Shown: positions 31,607-40,851, counted from the first letter of the stretch. The stretch: DNA of 55,241 nt from an uncultured Oscillibacter sp. (GCA_910578935.1 CAJTSM010000020.1:1-55241); one strand, 5' to 3'. The notes: generated from the sequence alone by a model not told the origin. A program made the numbers and translations.

Positions 31607-32989
31607 TTACTTGCTCAAAGCCTCGTCGATGGCCTTGGCCGCCGTCTTGCCCGCGCCCATGGCCAGGATGACCGTGGCCGCGCCGGTAACCGCGTCGCCG
31701 CCCGCGTAGACCTTCTCCCGGGAGGTCAGGCCCTCCTCGTTCACCACGATGCCGCCCTTGCGGTTGATTTCCAGGCCCTTGGTGGTGGACTTGATCAGCG
31801 GGTTCGGGCTGGTGCCCAGGGACATGATGACGCAGTCCACGTCAATCTCAAACTCGCTGCCCGGGACCTCGATGGGCCGCCGCCGTCCGGAGGCGTCAGG
31901 CTCGCCCAGCTCCATGCGGATGCAGCGGATCTTGTTCACATCGTCGTTTTCGTCGGCGAAGATTTCCACCGGGTTGCAGAGGGTCTTGAAGATGATGCCC
32001 TCCTCCTCGGCATGCTCCACCTCTTCCTTCCGGGCGGGAAGCTCCTCCATGCCCCGGCGGTAGACGATGTAGACCTCGGCCCCCAGGCGCTTGGCGCAGC
32101 GGGCCGCATCCATGGCCACGTTGCCACCGCCTACCACGGCCACCTTCTTGGGCCGCTGGATGGGGGTGTCGGAGTCGGGGAGATAGGCCTTCATCAGATT
32201 GATGCGGGTCAGGAACTCGTTGGCGGAGTAAACACCCCGGTAGTTGACGCCGGGGATGTCCATGAACATGGGGAGCCCTGCGCCGGAGCCGATGAAGACC
32301 GCCTCGAAGCCCTGTTCCTCCATCAGCTCGTCGATGGAGATGGTCCGGCCAATGACCGTATCCGTGGCGATGGTCACGCCCATGGCCTTGAGCCCGTCCA
32401 CTTCCTTCTGGACGATGGCCTTGGGCAGACGGAACTCGGGGATGCCGTACACCAGCACGCCGCCCGCCAGGTGCAGCGCCTCGAACACGGTGACCTCATA
32501 GCCCTTCCGGGCCAGGTCGCCCGCGCAGGTGAGGCCAGCGGGGCCGGAGCCCACCACGGCGACCCGGTGCCCATTGGAGGCGGGCTTTTCCGGGGCCTCG
32601 GTGCAGTGGGCGTTGTGCCAGTCGGCCACGAAGCGCTCCAGGCGGCCGATGCCCACGGGATCGCCCTTCTTGCCCCGGACGCAGTACATCTCGCACTGGG
32701 TTTCCTGGGGGCACACCCGGCCGCAGACCGCAGGGAGGGCGGAGGTATTGGAGATGATCTGGTACGCCGCCTCAAAATCGCCCTTGGCCACCTCGGCGAT
32801 GAACTCGGGAATATGTACCATAACGGGGCAGCCCTGCATGCAGGCCCGGTTTTTGCAGTTCAGGCAGCGGGCCGCCTCGTCCAGGGCCTGCTCCTCGGTA
32901 TAGCCCAAGGCCACCTCCTGGAAGTTCTTATTCCGGACGTTGGGGTCCTGAGAGGGCATGGGGTTTTTCTGTAAAGACATATTGGCCAT
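31607..32989 (-). CDS. nfnB: NfnB: NADPH-binding subunit of the electron-bifurcating ferredoxin-NADP transhydrogenase
   Basis: 460 residues of the glutamate-synthase small-subunit family. Cysteine sets CLNCKNRACMQGCP and CGRVCPQETQCEMYC bind two iron-sulfur clusters. VVGSGPAGLTCAGDLA binds FAD, and VVGGGNVAMDAARCA is the second dinucleotide site. In isolation it could be called a glutamate synthase small subunit (GltD), but the adjacent nfnA and the lack of a large GltB subunit make NfnB far more likely. The complex couples NADH and reduced ferredoxin to NADP reduction in anaerobes. The start at 32989 follows AAGGAGG and lies 1 bp after the nfnA stop. Confidence 0.9.
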   Translation of the reverse strand: MANMSLQKNPMPSQDPNVRNKNFQEVALGYTEEQALDEAARCLNCKNRACMQGCPVMVHIPEFIAEVAKGDFEAAYQIISNTSALPAVCGRVCPQETQCEMYCVRGKKGDPVGIGRLERFVADWHNAHCTEAPEKPASNGHRVAVVGSGPAGLTCAGDLARKGYEVTVFEALHLAGGVLVYGIPEFRLPKAIVQKEVDGLKAMGVTIATDTVIGRTISIDELMEEQGFEAVFIGSGAGLPMFMDIPGVNYRGVYSANEFLTRINLMKAYLPDSDTPIQRPKKVAVVGGGNVAMDAARCAKRLGAEVYIVYRRGMEELPARKEEVEHAEEEGIIFKTLCNPVEIFADENDDVNKIRCIRMELGEPDASGRRRPIEVPGSEFEIDVDCVIMSLGTSPNPLIKSTTKGLEINRKGGIVVNEEGLTSREKVYAGGDAVTGAATVILAMGAGKTAAKAIDEALSK

Positions 32990-32990
32990 G

Positions 32991-33833
32991 TTATTCGGCC
33001 TCCTTTTTAAAGAGGTTGCAGGTTTCCTCGTGTTTGTGTTTCTCGAATTCCATGTACATCTGATTCCGCTTCACCGCCAGGTCCCAGTCCACCTTGTGGC
33101 CGTCGAAGTCCGGGCCGTCCACACAGGCGAACTTCATCTCCCCGCCGACAGACAGGCGGCAGCCGCCGCACATGCCGGTGCCGTCGATCATGATGGGGCT
33201 CATGGAGACAGTGGTGGGAATGCCATAGGGCTCTGTGGTCTTAGACACAAACTTCATCATAACCATGGGGCCGATGGCGAAGACCTCGTCGTACCGGTTT
33301 CCCGCGTCGATGAGCTCTTTCAGCGCGTCGGTGACCAGGCCCTTGCGGCCATAGCTTCCGTCGTCGGTGCAGACGACCAGAAGATCGGAGGACTTTTTGA
33401 AATCTTCCTCCAGGATCACCAGGTCCTCCGTGCGGAAACCGACAATGGCGTGAACTTCGGCCCCGTCGTCGTGGAACTTCTTCAAAACCGGATAGGCGAT
33501 GGCGCAGCCCACGCCGCCGCCCACAACCGCGACCTTCTTCTTGCCTTCCGTTTCGGTGGCTTTGCCCAGGGGACCTACGAAGTCCTGGAGGCAGTCACCC
33601 TCATTCAGGCGGCTGAGTTTCTCCGTGGTGGCTCCCACGGTTTGGACGATGATGGTGACGGTGCCTTTTCCCGGGTCGTAGGCATTGATGGTGATGGGGA
33701 TGCGCTCGCCCTTTTCGTCCACCCGAAGGATGATAAACTGTCCCGGCTGGGCCTTCTTGGCAATCAGCGGGGCCTCGATCTCATACAGGGTGACGGTGGG
33801 GCGCAGAGCCTCTTTTCTGACGATCTTGTACAT
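32991..33833 (-). CDS. nfnA: NfnA: NAD-binding FAD/[2Fe-2S] subunit of the bifurcating transhydrogenase
   Basis: 280 residues of the ferredoxin-NADP reductase-like family. The FAD part includes QPGQFIILRVDEKGERIPIT, the NAD part VAVVGGGVGCAIAYP, and the C-terminus has the [2Fe-2S] binding segment GTGMCGGCRLSVGGEMKFAC followed by VDGPDFDGH. It pairs with NfnB, the next gene. ATG 33833 follows GAAGGAAG. A longer in-frame extension upstream contains the promoter and is not coding. The family also includes sulfide dehydrogenase subunits; the gene pair fits NfnAB best. Confidence 0.9.
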   Translation of the reverse strand: MYKIVRKEALRPTVTLYEIEAPLIAKKAQPGQFIILRVDEKGERIPITINAYDPGKGTVTIIVQTVGATTEKLSRLNEGDCLQDFVGPLGKATETEGKKKVAVVGGGVGCAIAYPVLKKFHDDGAEVHAIVGFRTEDLVILEEDFKKSSDLLVVCTDDGSYGRKGLVTDALKELIDAGNRYDEVFAIGPMVMMKFVSKTTEPYGIPTTVSMSPIMIDGTGMCGGCRLSVGGEMKFACVDGPDFDGHKVDWDLAVKRNQMYMEFEKHKHEETCNLFKKEAE

Positions 33834-33906
33834 ATGCTTCCTTCTTTCCCGATTGTGTCTCGTCGTGGTGTTGGAGCCCGTGTCCTGCCATTGACACATT
33901 ATTTTT

Positions 33907-33935
33907 AGTTTATCATACGGGGCGGGAACCGTCAA
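33907..33935 (-). promoter_or_regulatory. Promoter of nfnAB
   Basis: Minus-strand TTGACG (33935-33930), 17-bp spacer, TAAACT (33912-33907), about 75 bp before the nfnA start. Confidence 0.65.
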
Positions 33936-33990
33936 TTGGTTTCCCCTGGATTTTTGTAAAATCTCGGGAGAGGCCTGTCCTGCTCCCGGA

Positions 33991-34212
33991 TCATTTGTCT
34001 CGGGATAATTCGGACTGGAAAATGTGGTCCAGCTTGGAAACGATGATTCCCGTGCAGATAACCACGACAGCGCATAGGTACATGCAGATCCCCAAAACAC
34101 AGGCGGAACCGTAGTCCATGCCGTTAAAAAACATTCCCGCGAAGTCCGAAACGATCATTCCGCCAATGGCCGCCGCGATTCCCCCACAGATCAGCCGTCC
34201 GATCTTTTTCAT
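33991..34212 (-). CDS. Small membrane protein, unknown function
   Basis: 73 residues with two hydrophobic helices (LICGGIAAAIGGMIVSDFAG and ACVLGICMYLCAVVVICTGI), so an integral membrane protein with a short soluble tail (SKLDHIFQSELSRDK). ATG 34212 is preferred over the in-frame GTG at 34221, because the GGGAGG site touches that GTG and is properly spaced for the ATG. It lies upstream of nfnA on the same strand with about 155 bp between them and the nfn promoter in the gap. Family unknown. Confidence 0.65.
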   Translation of the reverse strand: MKKIGRLICGGIAAAIGGMIVSDFAGMFFNGMDYGSACVLGICMYLCAVVVICTGIIVSKLDHIFQSELSRDK

Positions 34213-34347
34213 ATCGTTCACCCTCCCAAAAATTTACTGGAGGCTCCTATTTTATCATGGAAACGAATTTCCATCAACCTGTTTTCATGGAAACGCCGGG
34301 GTTCCGGACGGGCAGGCCTTTTTGTCCGGAATTCACCTTTATACCGC

Positions 34348-34376
34348 TTGCAAACCGGGGAAATCTATGCTATATT
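34348..34376 (+). promoter_or_regulatory. Promoter of prfC
   Basis: TTGCAA (34348-34353), 17-bp spacer, TATATT (34371-34376), 50 bp before the start. A small inverted repeat TGGAA-N4-TTCCA (34387-34400) lies just after it. Confidence 0.6.
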
Positions 34377-34426
34377 ATTAAATTTGTGGAAACACTTCCA
34401 TTATTAGAAATTCAGGAGGCTGTAAC

Positions 34427-36010
34427 ATGGCCGCTTTTCAAGACGAGATCGCCCGGAGGCGCACCTTCGCCATTATCTCCCATCCCGACGCGGGAAAGAC
34501 CACCCTCACGGAAAAGCTCCTGCTCTACGGCGGGGCCATCGCCCAGGCGGGCGAAGTCAAGGGCAAACGGGCCCGGGCCGCCACCTCCGACTGGATGGAG
34601 ATTGAAAAGCAGCGCGGGATCTCCGTCACCTCCTCCGTCATGCAGTTCCAGCACGGCGGCTACTGCGTCAACATCCTGGATACCCCGGGCCACCAGGACT
34701 TCTCGGAGGACACCTACCGCACTCTCATGGCGGCGGACGCCGCCGTCATGGTCATCGACGCCGCCAAGGGCGTGGAGCCCCAGACGCGGAAACTCTTCCG
34801 GGTCTGCGCCCTGCGGCACATTCCCATTTTCACCTTCGTCAACAAGATGGACCGGGAGAGCCGGGACCCCCTGGAGCTCTGCGGCGAAGTGGAGGCGGAG
34901 CTGGGCATCGACACCTGCCCCGTCAACTGGCCCATTGGCTCCGGAAAGGAGTTCCAGGGAGTCTATGACCGGGAGGAGGGCCGCATTCTCTTCTTCTCCG
35001 GTGAGGGCCACGCCAAAAAGGCCGCCGCTACCGCCGTGGACCTGGATGATCCCACCGTCGGCAGCATGATTGGGCAAACCCGCTGGCGGCAGCTCCAGGA
35101 GGAGGTGGAGCTCCTGGGGGCGGGACGGGAGCTGGACCTGGAGGCCGTCCAGGCCGGGACCCTGTCTCCCGTCTTCTTCGGGTCCGCCCTGACCAACTTC
35201 GGCGTGGAGCCCTTTTTAAAGGCCTTTCTCCGCATGACCCCCGCCCCCCTGAGCCGCATGGCGGGAGAGGAGGAGATTGACGCTTTCTCCCCGGACTTCT
35301 CCGCCTTTGTTTTCAAAATTCAGGCCAACATGAACAAGGCCCACCGGGACCGCCTGGCCTTTATGCGCATCTGCTCCGGCCGCTTCCAGCGGGACGCGGA
35401 GTATTTCCACGTCCAGTCCGGCAAGAAAATGCGCCTCTCCCAGCCCCAGCAGATGATGGCGGCGGAGCGGGAGATCGTGGACGAAGCTTACGCCGGAGAC
35501 ATCATCGGCGTGTTCGACCCCGGTATCTTCTCCATCGGGGACACGGTCACTGTACCGGGGAAGAAATTCCGCTACGCGGGCATCCCTACCTTCGAACCGG
35601 AACACTTCATGCGGGTTTCCCCCAAGGACACCATGAAGCGCAAGCAGTTTATCAAGGGCACGGAGCAGATTGCCCAGGAGGGCGCCATTCAGATCTTCAA
35701 GCGCCCCGGCGGCGGCATGGAGGAAGTCGTGGTGGGCGTCGTCGGCACCCTTCAGTTCGACGTGTTCCAGTATCGCATGAAGGCGGAATACGGCGTGGAC
35801 CTCTATATGGAAGGTCTGCCCTACGACCATCTGCGGCTGATTACAGAGTGCCCCTGCAAACCGGACGAACTGGTCCTCTGTACCGGCGCGGCGGTGCTGG
35901 AAGATTTCAAGAACAGGCTGCTGGTGGCCTTTGGCGGCGAGTGGTCCGTGGGCTTTTTAACCAAGCACAACCCCGGCTTGGTGCTGGAGGACGCGCTGTC
36001 GGTTTCATGA
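34427..36010 (+). CDS. prfC: Peptide chain release factor 3
   Basis: 527 residues, a translational GTPase that recycles release factors RF1 and RF2 from the ribosome. The GTPase motifs are G1 SHPDAGKTT, switch II DTPGHQD and G4 NKMD, and the domain order and length match RF3. ATG 34427 follows CAGGAGG. It has its own promoter. A two-component system begins about 160 bp downstream on the same strand, with a GC-rich palindromic gap, so it may be a separate unit. Confidence 0.96.
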   Translation: MAAFQDEIARRRTFAIISHPDAGKTTLTEKLLLYGGAIAQAGEVKGKRARAATSDWMEIEKQRGISVTSSVMQFQHGGYCVNILDTPGHQDFSEDTYRTLMAADAAVMVIDAAKGVEPQTRKLFRVCALRHIPIFTFVNKMDRESRDPLELCGEVEAELGIDTCPVNWPIGSGKEFQGVYDREEGRILFFSGEGHAKKAAATAVDLDDPTVGSMIGQTRWRQLQEEVELLGAGRELDLEAVQAGTLSPVFFGSALTNFGVEPFLKAFLRMTPAPLSRMAGEEEIDAFSPDFSAFVFKIQANMNKAHRDRLAFMRICSGRFQRDAEYFHVQSGKKMRLSQPQQMMAAEREIVDEAYAGDIIGVFDPGIFSIGDTVTVPGKKFRYAGIPTFEPEHFMRVSPKDTMKRKQFIKGTEQIAQEGAIQIFKRPGGGMEEVVVGVVGTLQFDVFQYRMKAEYGVDLYMEGLPYDHLRLITECPCKPDELVLCTGAAVLEDFKNRLLVAFGGEWSVGFLTKHNPGLVLEDALSVS

Positions 36011-36173
36011 GCCGCCAAAAGCTCCTCTCGCGCCGCTTCCGCCTGACGGCGAAAGCCCCTGCCGCTCCGGTTCATCCGGCTCTTCCCGCCGCAAACGCTT
36101 GCCCCCAAGGTGCACGCCGCATCCGTAAGGCGGCAAAGCCGCCGGTTTGCGGCGGGAGTCTGAGAGGTGCGAT

Positions 36174-36884
36174 ATGAAATCTATTTTGATTGTGGAGGAC
36201 GACCGGGCCCTGGGGGACGGACTGTGCCTGGCCCTGAAGAGCCCGGAGGCGGAGCTGTCCCTGTGCCGGACCCTTTCCGCCGCCCGGGCGGCCCTGGGGG
36301 CGGGGGACTTCGACCTGCTGGTGCTGGACGTAAACCTCCCGGATGGGAACGGGCTGGACCTCCTGCGGGAACTCCGGGGCAGATCAAACCCCGTCCCCGT
36401 CATCCTGCTGACTGCCAACGACATGGAGACGGACATTGTGGCGGGCCTGGAATCCGGGGCGGACGACTACGTGACGAAGCCCTTTTCCCTGGCGGTGCTC
36501 CGGGCCCGGGTCAATGCTCAGCTCCGCCGGAGAGAGGCCGCCGGACAGGGCGGCGGAGCTCAGGACCGGCCCGTGGTGATCGACGGCTTTTCTTTCGACT
36601 TCGCGCGGATGGAGTTCCGCCGGGACGGGCGTCCGGTGGACCTGAGCAAGACGGAGCAAAAGCTCCTTCGGGTTCTGGTGGAAAACCGGGGCCGGACCCT
36701 GCCCCGGGAACTGCTGGTGGACCGGGTCTGGACCGACGGGGCGGAGTACGTGGACGAAAACGCTCTGTCCGTGACGGTGAAGCGCCTCCGGGGCAAGCTG
36801 GAGGAAAACCCCTCCAAGCCCTGTTACCTGAAAACCGTCTACGGAATCGGATACGTATGGTCCGCCCGGGCAAAAGAGGATTAA
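36174..36884 (+). CDS. Two-component response regulator, OmpR family
   Basis: 236 residues. The receiver domain has acidic residues E8, D9 and D10 and the phosphoacceptor D52 (LVLDVNLPDGNG), with the switch Lys in YVTKPFS. The C-terminus is an OmpR winged helix (LSKTEQKLLRVLVENRGRTL and VKRLRGKLEENP). It would bind target promoters when phosphorylated by the kinase encoded 3 bp downstream. ATG 36174 begins at MKSILIVEDD after a weak GAGAGG site; nine residues of in-frame sequence before it are not family-like. Such pairs often control FtsX-type ABC exporters like the one at 25609-28988, but no target is proven. Confidence 0.92.
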   Translation: MKSILIVEDDRALGDGLCLALKSPEAELSLCRTLSAARAALGAGDFDLLVLDVNLPDGNGLDLLRELRGRSNPVPVILLTANDMETDIVAGLESGADDYVTKPFSLAVLRARVNAQLRRREAAGQGGGAQDRPVVIDGFSFDFARMEFRRDGRPVDLSKTEQKLLRVLVENRGRTLPRELLVDRVWTDGAEYVDENALSVTVKRLRGKLEENPSKPCYLKTVYGIGYVWSARAKED

Positions 36885-36887
36885 GAC

Positions 36888-37778
36888 ATGGCGGAAATTC
36901 TCTGTGCCATCCTGGCCCTGGCTCTCCCGGCGCTGTTTCTCTGGGACCGCCGGCGGATGCAACAACTTCTCCGCCGGCTGGACCGGATGCTGGAGGAGGC
37001 CGTCCGGGGGGACTTTCGAGAGGAGGCTTTTGACGAAACCCTCCTCTCCAGCCTGGAGACGAAGCTGGCCCACTACCTCAGCGCCTCCGCCGTCTCCGCG
37101 CGAAATCTCCAGGAGGAGCGGGACAAAATCAAGACTCTGATTGCCGATATCTCTCACCAGACGAAAACTCCCATTGCCAACGTCCTTCTCTACGCCCAGC
37201 TCCTGGAGGAGCAGGCTCCGGAGAATTGCCGGACCTACACCGCCGCCCTGGCAGGACAGGCGGGAAAGCTCCAATCCCTCATTGAAGCGCTGATGAAAAC
37301 CTCCCGGCTGGAGACGGGGGTATTGGTCCTCCATCCCCGGCCCGGTCCCCTAGGGCCCATGCTGGAGGAGGCGGCCGCCCAGTTCGCCCCCAGGGCGGCG
37401 GAAAAAGGGCTGGAGCTGGTGCTGGAACCCACGGAGGCGGACGCGGTCTTCGACCCCAAGTGGACGGCGGAGGCGGTGTGCAACCTCATCGACAACGCCG
37501 TGAAATACACCCCGGCAGGCCGCGTCACCGTCAGTGCCCGGGCCTATCAGCTCGTTGCCCGGGTGGACGTAGAGGACACCGGGCCGGGTATTCCGGAAGA
37601 AGAGCTGGGCAAGCTCTTCCAGCGGTTCTACCGGGGCGGCGCGGCCGGCCAGGCGGAGGGCGTGGGCGTGGGACTCTACCTGGCCCGGCAGATTGCCCAG
37701 GGCCAGGGAGGCTATGTAAAGGCATTTTCCCGGGCCGGGAAGGGAAGTAAGTTTTCCCTTTTCCTGCCCAGGAATTGA
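36888..37778 (+). CDS. Two-component sensor histidine kinase
   Basis: 296 residues, short for a sensor kinase. One N-terminal membrane helix (ILCAILALALPALFLW) and no extracellular domain: an intramembrane-type sensor. The H-box carries H90 in DISHQTKTPIAN, the N-box is NLIDNAVKYT, and the G-boxes are DTGPGIPE and GVGVGLYLAR. It should phosphorylate the regulator encoded just upstream. Small kinases of this sort usually sense through a partner such as an ABC transporter. The stop lies 21 bp before rimM, so read-through into the ribosome genes is possible. Confidence 0.92.
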   Translation: MAEILCAILALALPALFLWDRRRMQQLLRRLDRMLEEAVRGDFREEAFDETLLSSLETKLAHYLSASAVSARNLQEERDKIKTLIADISHQTKTPIANVLLYAQLLEEQAPENCRTYTAALAGQAGKLQSLIEALMKTSRLETGVLVLHPRPGPLGPMLEEAAAQFAPRAAEKGLELVLEPTEADAVFDPKWTAEAVCNLIDNAVKYTPAGRVTVSARAYQLVARVDVEDTGPGIPEEELGKLFQRFYRGGAAGQAEGVGVGLYLARQIAQGQGGYVKAFSRAGKGSKFSLFLPRN

Positions 37779-37799
37779 GTATGCAAAGGAGCGTCCTGT

Positions 37800-38297
37800 A
37801 TGAAATTAGAATACGTCCCCGTGGGCCGGATTGTCAGCGTCCACGGCATCCGGGGAGAATTGCGGGTCCTTCCCCTGGAGGGGGAGGCAGACTTTCTTGC
37901 CGGATTCCGGACCTTTTATCTGGACGGGCGGGCCGTCATCCCCGCCGCCTGCCGGGTCCACAAAGGCATGGCCCTCCTCAAGCTGGAGGGCGTAGAGGAC
38001 CGAACTGCCGCCGAGGGACTTCGGGGAAAGGAGCTGTTCATCCGCCGGGCGGACGCCCATCTCCCCCAGGGAGAGTATTTTGACGGGGAGCTCCTGGGAC
38101 TGGACGTGTACGACGGCAAAACCGGGGAGTGCGTGGGGGAACTGGTGAAAGTCGAGCGTTATCCTGCCAGCAAAGTCTACACCATCCGGGGGGTGAAGGA
38201 ATTCCTGGTCCCGGCGGTGAAGGACGCATTTATCCTGGGGACCGATTTAGAGAACAACCGGATGGACATCCGGATGTGGGAGGGCTTGACGGAGTGA
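37800..38297 (+). CDS. rimM: Ribosome maturation factor RimM
   Basis: 165 residues. The opening LEYVPVGRIVSVHGIRGELR and the C-terminal EFLVPAVKDAFI and LGTDLENNRMDI regions are the RimM N domain and PRC barrel, which bind protein S19 during 30S head assembly. ATG 37800 is used. The stop overlaps the trmD start by four bases, the usual rimM-trmD coupling in bacteria. Confidence 0.95.
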   Translation: MKLEYVPVGRIVSVHGIRGELRVLPLEGEADFLAGFRTFYLDGRAVIPAACRVHKGMALLKLEGVEDRTAAEGLRGKELFIRRADAHLPQGEYFDGELLGLDVYDGKTGECVGELVKVERYPASKVYTIRGVKEFLVPAVKDAFILGTDLENNRMDIRMWEGLTE

Positions 38298-39049
38298 ACA
38301 TCGACATTCTGACTCTCTTCCCGGACTCTGTGGACGCCATGCTGAACGTCAGCATCCTGGGCCGGGCCCAGGAGCGGGGATACATCGCCATTCGGACCCA
38401 CCAGATCCGCCAGTACACCACCAACAAGCAGATGCAAGTGGACGACTACCCCTACGGCGGGGGCCGGGGGGCCGTCATGCAGGCGGACCCCCTCTACCGC
38501 TGCTGGGCCCATGTGACGGAAATCCACGGGCCGGGGAGAACCATCTTCCTCTCCCCCTGCGGCCGGACCTTTACCCAGAGCGTAGCCCGGGAGTTGAAGG
38601 AAAACTACGAACACCTGATTCTGGTCTGCGGGCACTATGAGGGGGTGGACCAGCGCTTCCTGGACGAGTGCGTGGATGAAGAGATTTCCATGGGGGACTT
38701 CGTTCTCACCGGCGGGGAGATCCCCGCCATGGCGGTGGCGGACGCGGTGTGCCGTATGGTGCCCGGGGTCCTGCCGGACGATGAGTGCTTTCAGGAGGAG
38801 TCCCACTGGAATGGGCTTTTGGAATACCCCCAGTACTCCCGGCCTGCCGTGTGGCACGACCGGGCGGTGCCGGAGATTCTCCTCTCCGGGGACCACGGAA
38901 AAGTGGCGGCGTGGCGGAAGAAAGAAAGCTATAAGCGGACCATGCTCCGCCGTCCGGACCTGTTCGCCAAATTTGATGAGAGCCGGCTCACCACCAAGGC
39001 GGAGAGAAAAATTCTCCAGGAGGCAAAAGACGAGATTTCTTCTTTATGA
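38294..39049 (+). CDS. trmD: tRNA (guanine37-N1)-methyltransferase
   Basis: 251 residues. A SPOUT-class knotted methyltransferase that places m1G at position 37 and prevents frameshifting. Diagnostic segments: NIDILTLFPDSVDAML, YGGGRGAVMQADPLY, CGHYEGVDQR and EISMGDFVLTGGEIP, which form the trefoil-knot SAM site. I use GTG 38294, which overlaps the rimM stop (GTGA) and gives the expected NIDILTLFP start; a longer in-frame extension runs inside rimM. The 3' end overlaps the convergent DUF4173 gene by six bases. rpsP and rplS, often linked, are not here. Confidence 0.96.
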   Translation: MNIDILTLFPDSVDAMLNVSILGRAQERGYIAIRTHQIRQYTTNKQMQVDDYPYGGGRGAVMQADPLYRCWAHVTEIHGPGRTIFLSPCGRTFTQSVARELKENYEHLILVCGHYEGVDQRFLDECVDEEISMGDFVLTGGEIPAMAVADAVCRMVPGVLPDDECFQEESHWNGLLEYPQYSRPAVWHDRAVPEILLSGDHGKVAAWRKKESYKRTMLRRPDLFAKFDESRLTTKAERKILQEAKDEISSL

Positions 39050-40582
39050 CACCCGCCCTGCGGCAAGACACGCCGAGAGCGACCACGTGCGCCAATTGGA
39101 GCATTGGGCCGCCGCTTGGCTCTGTTTTCGCTCCAACAGCTCCTCCAGAGTTTCCCCATTTCCATAACCGTCGTACCGGGCCACCGGTTTTTTCCCGTCC
39201 AGCCGCACCAACTGGGACAGCGTATCGAAAGAGAGGCTGTCCGCCAGGTAGTTTACGCTCACTGCGGAGCTTTCTCCGCCGAGATACCGGTCCACCTGAT
39301 TTCTGGCAACCAGATAATCCACCGGTACGCAGTTGATCACGAGCCACCCCGCCAGAGCCACCGGGAACGCCCACTTGCAGAACCGGAAGTCCGGCCGGAC
39401 GGCCTTCCACAGCCCCGCCAGCAGAAAGAGGGCCATCATCAACATGCCCCAATAGGTCAGCAGGCGCTTGAAGCTCAGGCCGTAGGCGGACACATACAGC
39501 GTCATCCTCCAGGCGGCGGAGGCCAGCAGGACCAGGCTCTCCCCCGCAAGCAGCGCGCACAGTCCCCGCAGGGCCCTCCAGACCCGCCCCTCACGACGGG
39601 CCAGGCACAACGACGCCAGCGTCAGGCTCAGGTTCAGCACCGTCACCCCTACCATCTGGAAAAAGCCGCTCCGGGCCCAGGCGGCATAGCTCACTCCCAG
39701 GCTTTCCACATACTCCGGCCCGCCGAAAAGCCCGGCGGACTGGACCGCCAGGAAGGCCAGATACAGTCCGTCTACCGCCGCCAGGGCCAGCACAAAGCCC
39801 AGGGCGTCCGCCTGGAAGCCCTTCTTTTCCTCCGCCGGGCACAGCAGTTTGGGATGGGCCATGGCGTAGAGCAGACTGAAGACGAAGGGCGTGAAGATTA
39901 GGGCCCAGAACAGCCGCTGGAACAGGTCCCCGAAATGGAGCAGCCGGAATTGAACATTCCAGCTCAACCGCTCCAGCGACGCAGCAAATAGGGCGTCCGC
40001 CGACACCAGTACCGGGATCAGGAAGGACACCAGGGCCACCGCCCCGCAGGTCCCCAGGACGATGGTCAGCGTCCGGCCGTCCCGCCTTTGCGTCTTCCGT
40101 CCCTCCGGGACCGCCGCCGCAAAGCAGGCCCACAGATTCCCGAACAGCCCCTGGAACAGCAGCCCGCACCGCTCCCACAGCATCCCCGCATCCCACCAGG
40201 GGCGGCTCCCCAGGCCGGACACGGCGTGGAGGGGGACCAGGACCACCAGGGCCAAGAAATTCCACCAGCGGAACAGGGGGTTGGAGGTCAGGGCAAAAGT
40301 GGATGCCAGGGCCAGGTTCACCCCCAGCAGCGTCCGGCTCTCCCAGCGGCGGAACAGTTCCTCCCGCCCCACGGCCAAGGCCAGCAGGAGATACCAGGCG
40401 AAGACCGTCACGGTGTTCCCCATGCCCCAGGGCCAGTTCAGCGCGTCCGCCAGGAGAAGACAAAAGCCCAGAGTCAGCACCAGGTTCCGCCGGTATCGGG
40501 CCATGGATTCCTCCGGCAGTTTCCGCTTTTGGGCGCAATTAATAGACCCTTCCGCCGGAAGGGCGTTTTTCAGCTCATCCAT
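39044..40582 (-). CDS. DUF4173 (DUF4153-like) polytopic membrane protein
   Basis: 512 residues with about twelve hydrophobic segments. The start is an N-terminal soluble stretch, then LVLTLGFCLLLADALNW and many further helices. The C-terminal region carries NQVDRYL and a VNYLADSLSFDT-type segment, which match DUF4173 proteins. Role unknown; the family is often regulated together with small XRE regulators, as here, where the XRE gene is 47 bp upstream. The last six bases overlap the end of trmD on the other strand. It probably belongs to the unit that starts at 41651. Confidence 0.8.
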   Translation of the reverse strand: MDELKNALPAEGSINCAQKRKLPEESMARYRRNLVLTLGFCLLLADALNWPWGMGNTVTVFAWYLLLALAVGREELFRRWESRTLLGVNLALASTFALTSNPLFRWWNFLALVVLVPLHAVSGLGSRPWWDAGMLWERCGLLFQGLFGNLWACFAAAVPEGRKTQRRDGRTLTIVLGTCGAVALVSFLIPVLVSADALFAASLERLSWNVQFRLLHFGDLFQRLFWALIFTPFVFSLLYAMAHPKLLCPAEEKKGFQADALGFVLALAAVDGLYLAFLAVQSAGLFGGPEYVESLGVSYAAWARSGFFQMVGVTVLNLSLTLASLCLARREGRVWRALRGLCALLAGESLVLLASAAWRMTLYVSAYGLSFKRLLTYWGMLMMALFLLAGLWKAVRPDFRFCKWAFPVALAGWLVINCVPVDYLVARNQVDRYLGGESSAVSVNYLADSLSFDTLSQLVRLDGKKPVARYDGYGNGETLEELLERKQSQAAAQCSNWRTWSLSACLAAGRVS

Positions 40583-40629
40583 ATGAAATTCTCCTATTCG
40601 TCTGTCCGTCTCATGCGGACAGTTTTTCT

Positions 40630-40851
40630 TTACTCGACGCCGCTGGGCTCATCGGGAACATACTCCAGGATGTCCCCCGGCTGGCAGTCCAGGGCGGCGC
40701 AGACCGCCTCCAGGGTGGAGAAGCGGACCGCCTTGGCCTTGTTGTTTTTCAGCACCGACAGGTTTGCCAGGGTGATGTCCACCTTTTCCGAGAGTTGGGA
40801 GAGGCTCATTTTCCGCCTCGCCATCATGACATCCAAATTCACAACGATCAT
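40630..40851 (-). CDS. XRE-family helix-turn-helix regulator (YozG-like)
   Basis: 73 residues, a single Cro/CI-type helix-turn-helix: MMARRKMSLSQLSEKVDITL ending with ANLSVLKNNKAKAVRFSTL. It binds DNA as a dimer. This small regulator is typically found beside a DUF2975 membrane protein, as here (9 bp downstream of it). The ATG at 40851 follows GAGGTGCC. A perfect 28-bp inverted repeat (41717-41744) by the operon promoter is a good candidate site for autorepression. Confidence 0.9.
   Translation of the reverse strand: MIVVNLDVMMARRKMSLSQLSEKVDITLANLSVLKNNKAKAVRFSTLEAVCAALDCQPGDILEYVPDEPSGVE

Noticed and set aside
31607..32989. Glutamate synthase small subunit (GltD) as the name for this gene
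   Set aside because: No large GltB subunit is present, and the adjacent gene is NfnA; the NfnAB complex explains both.
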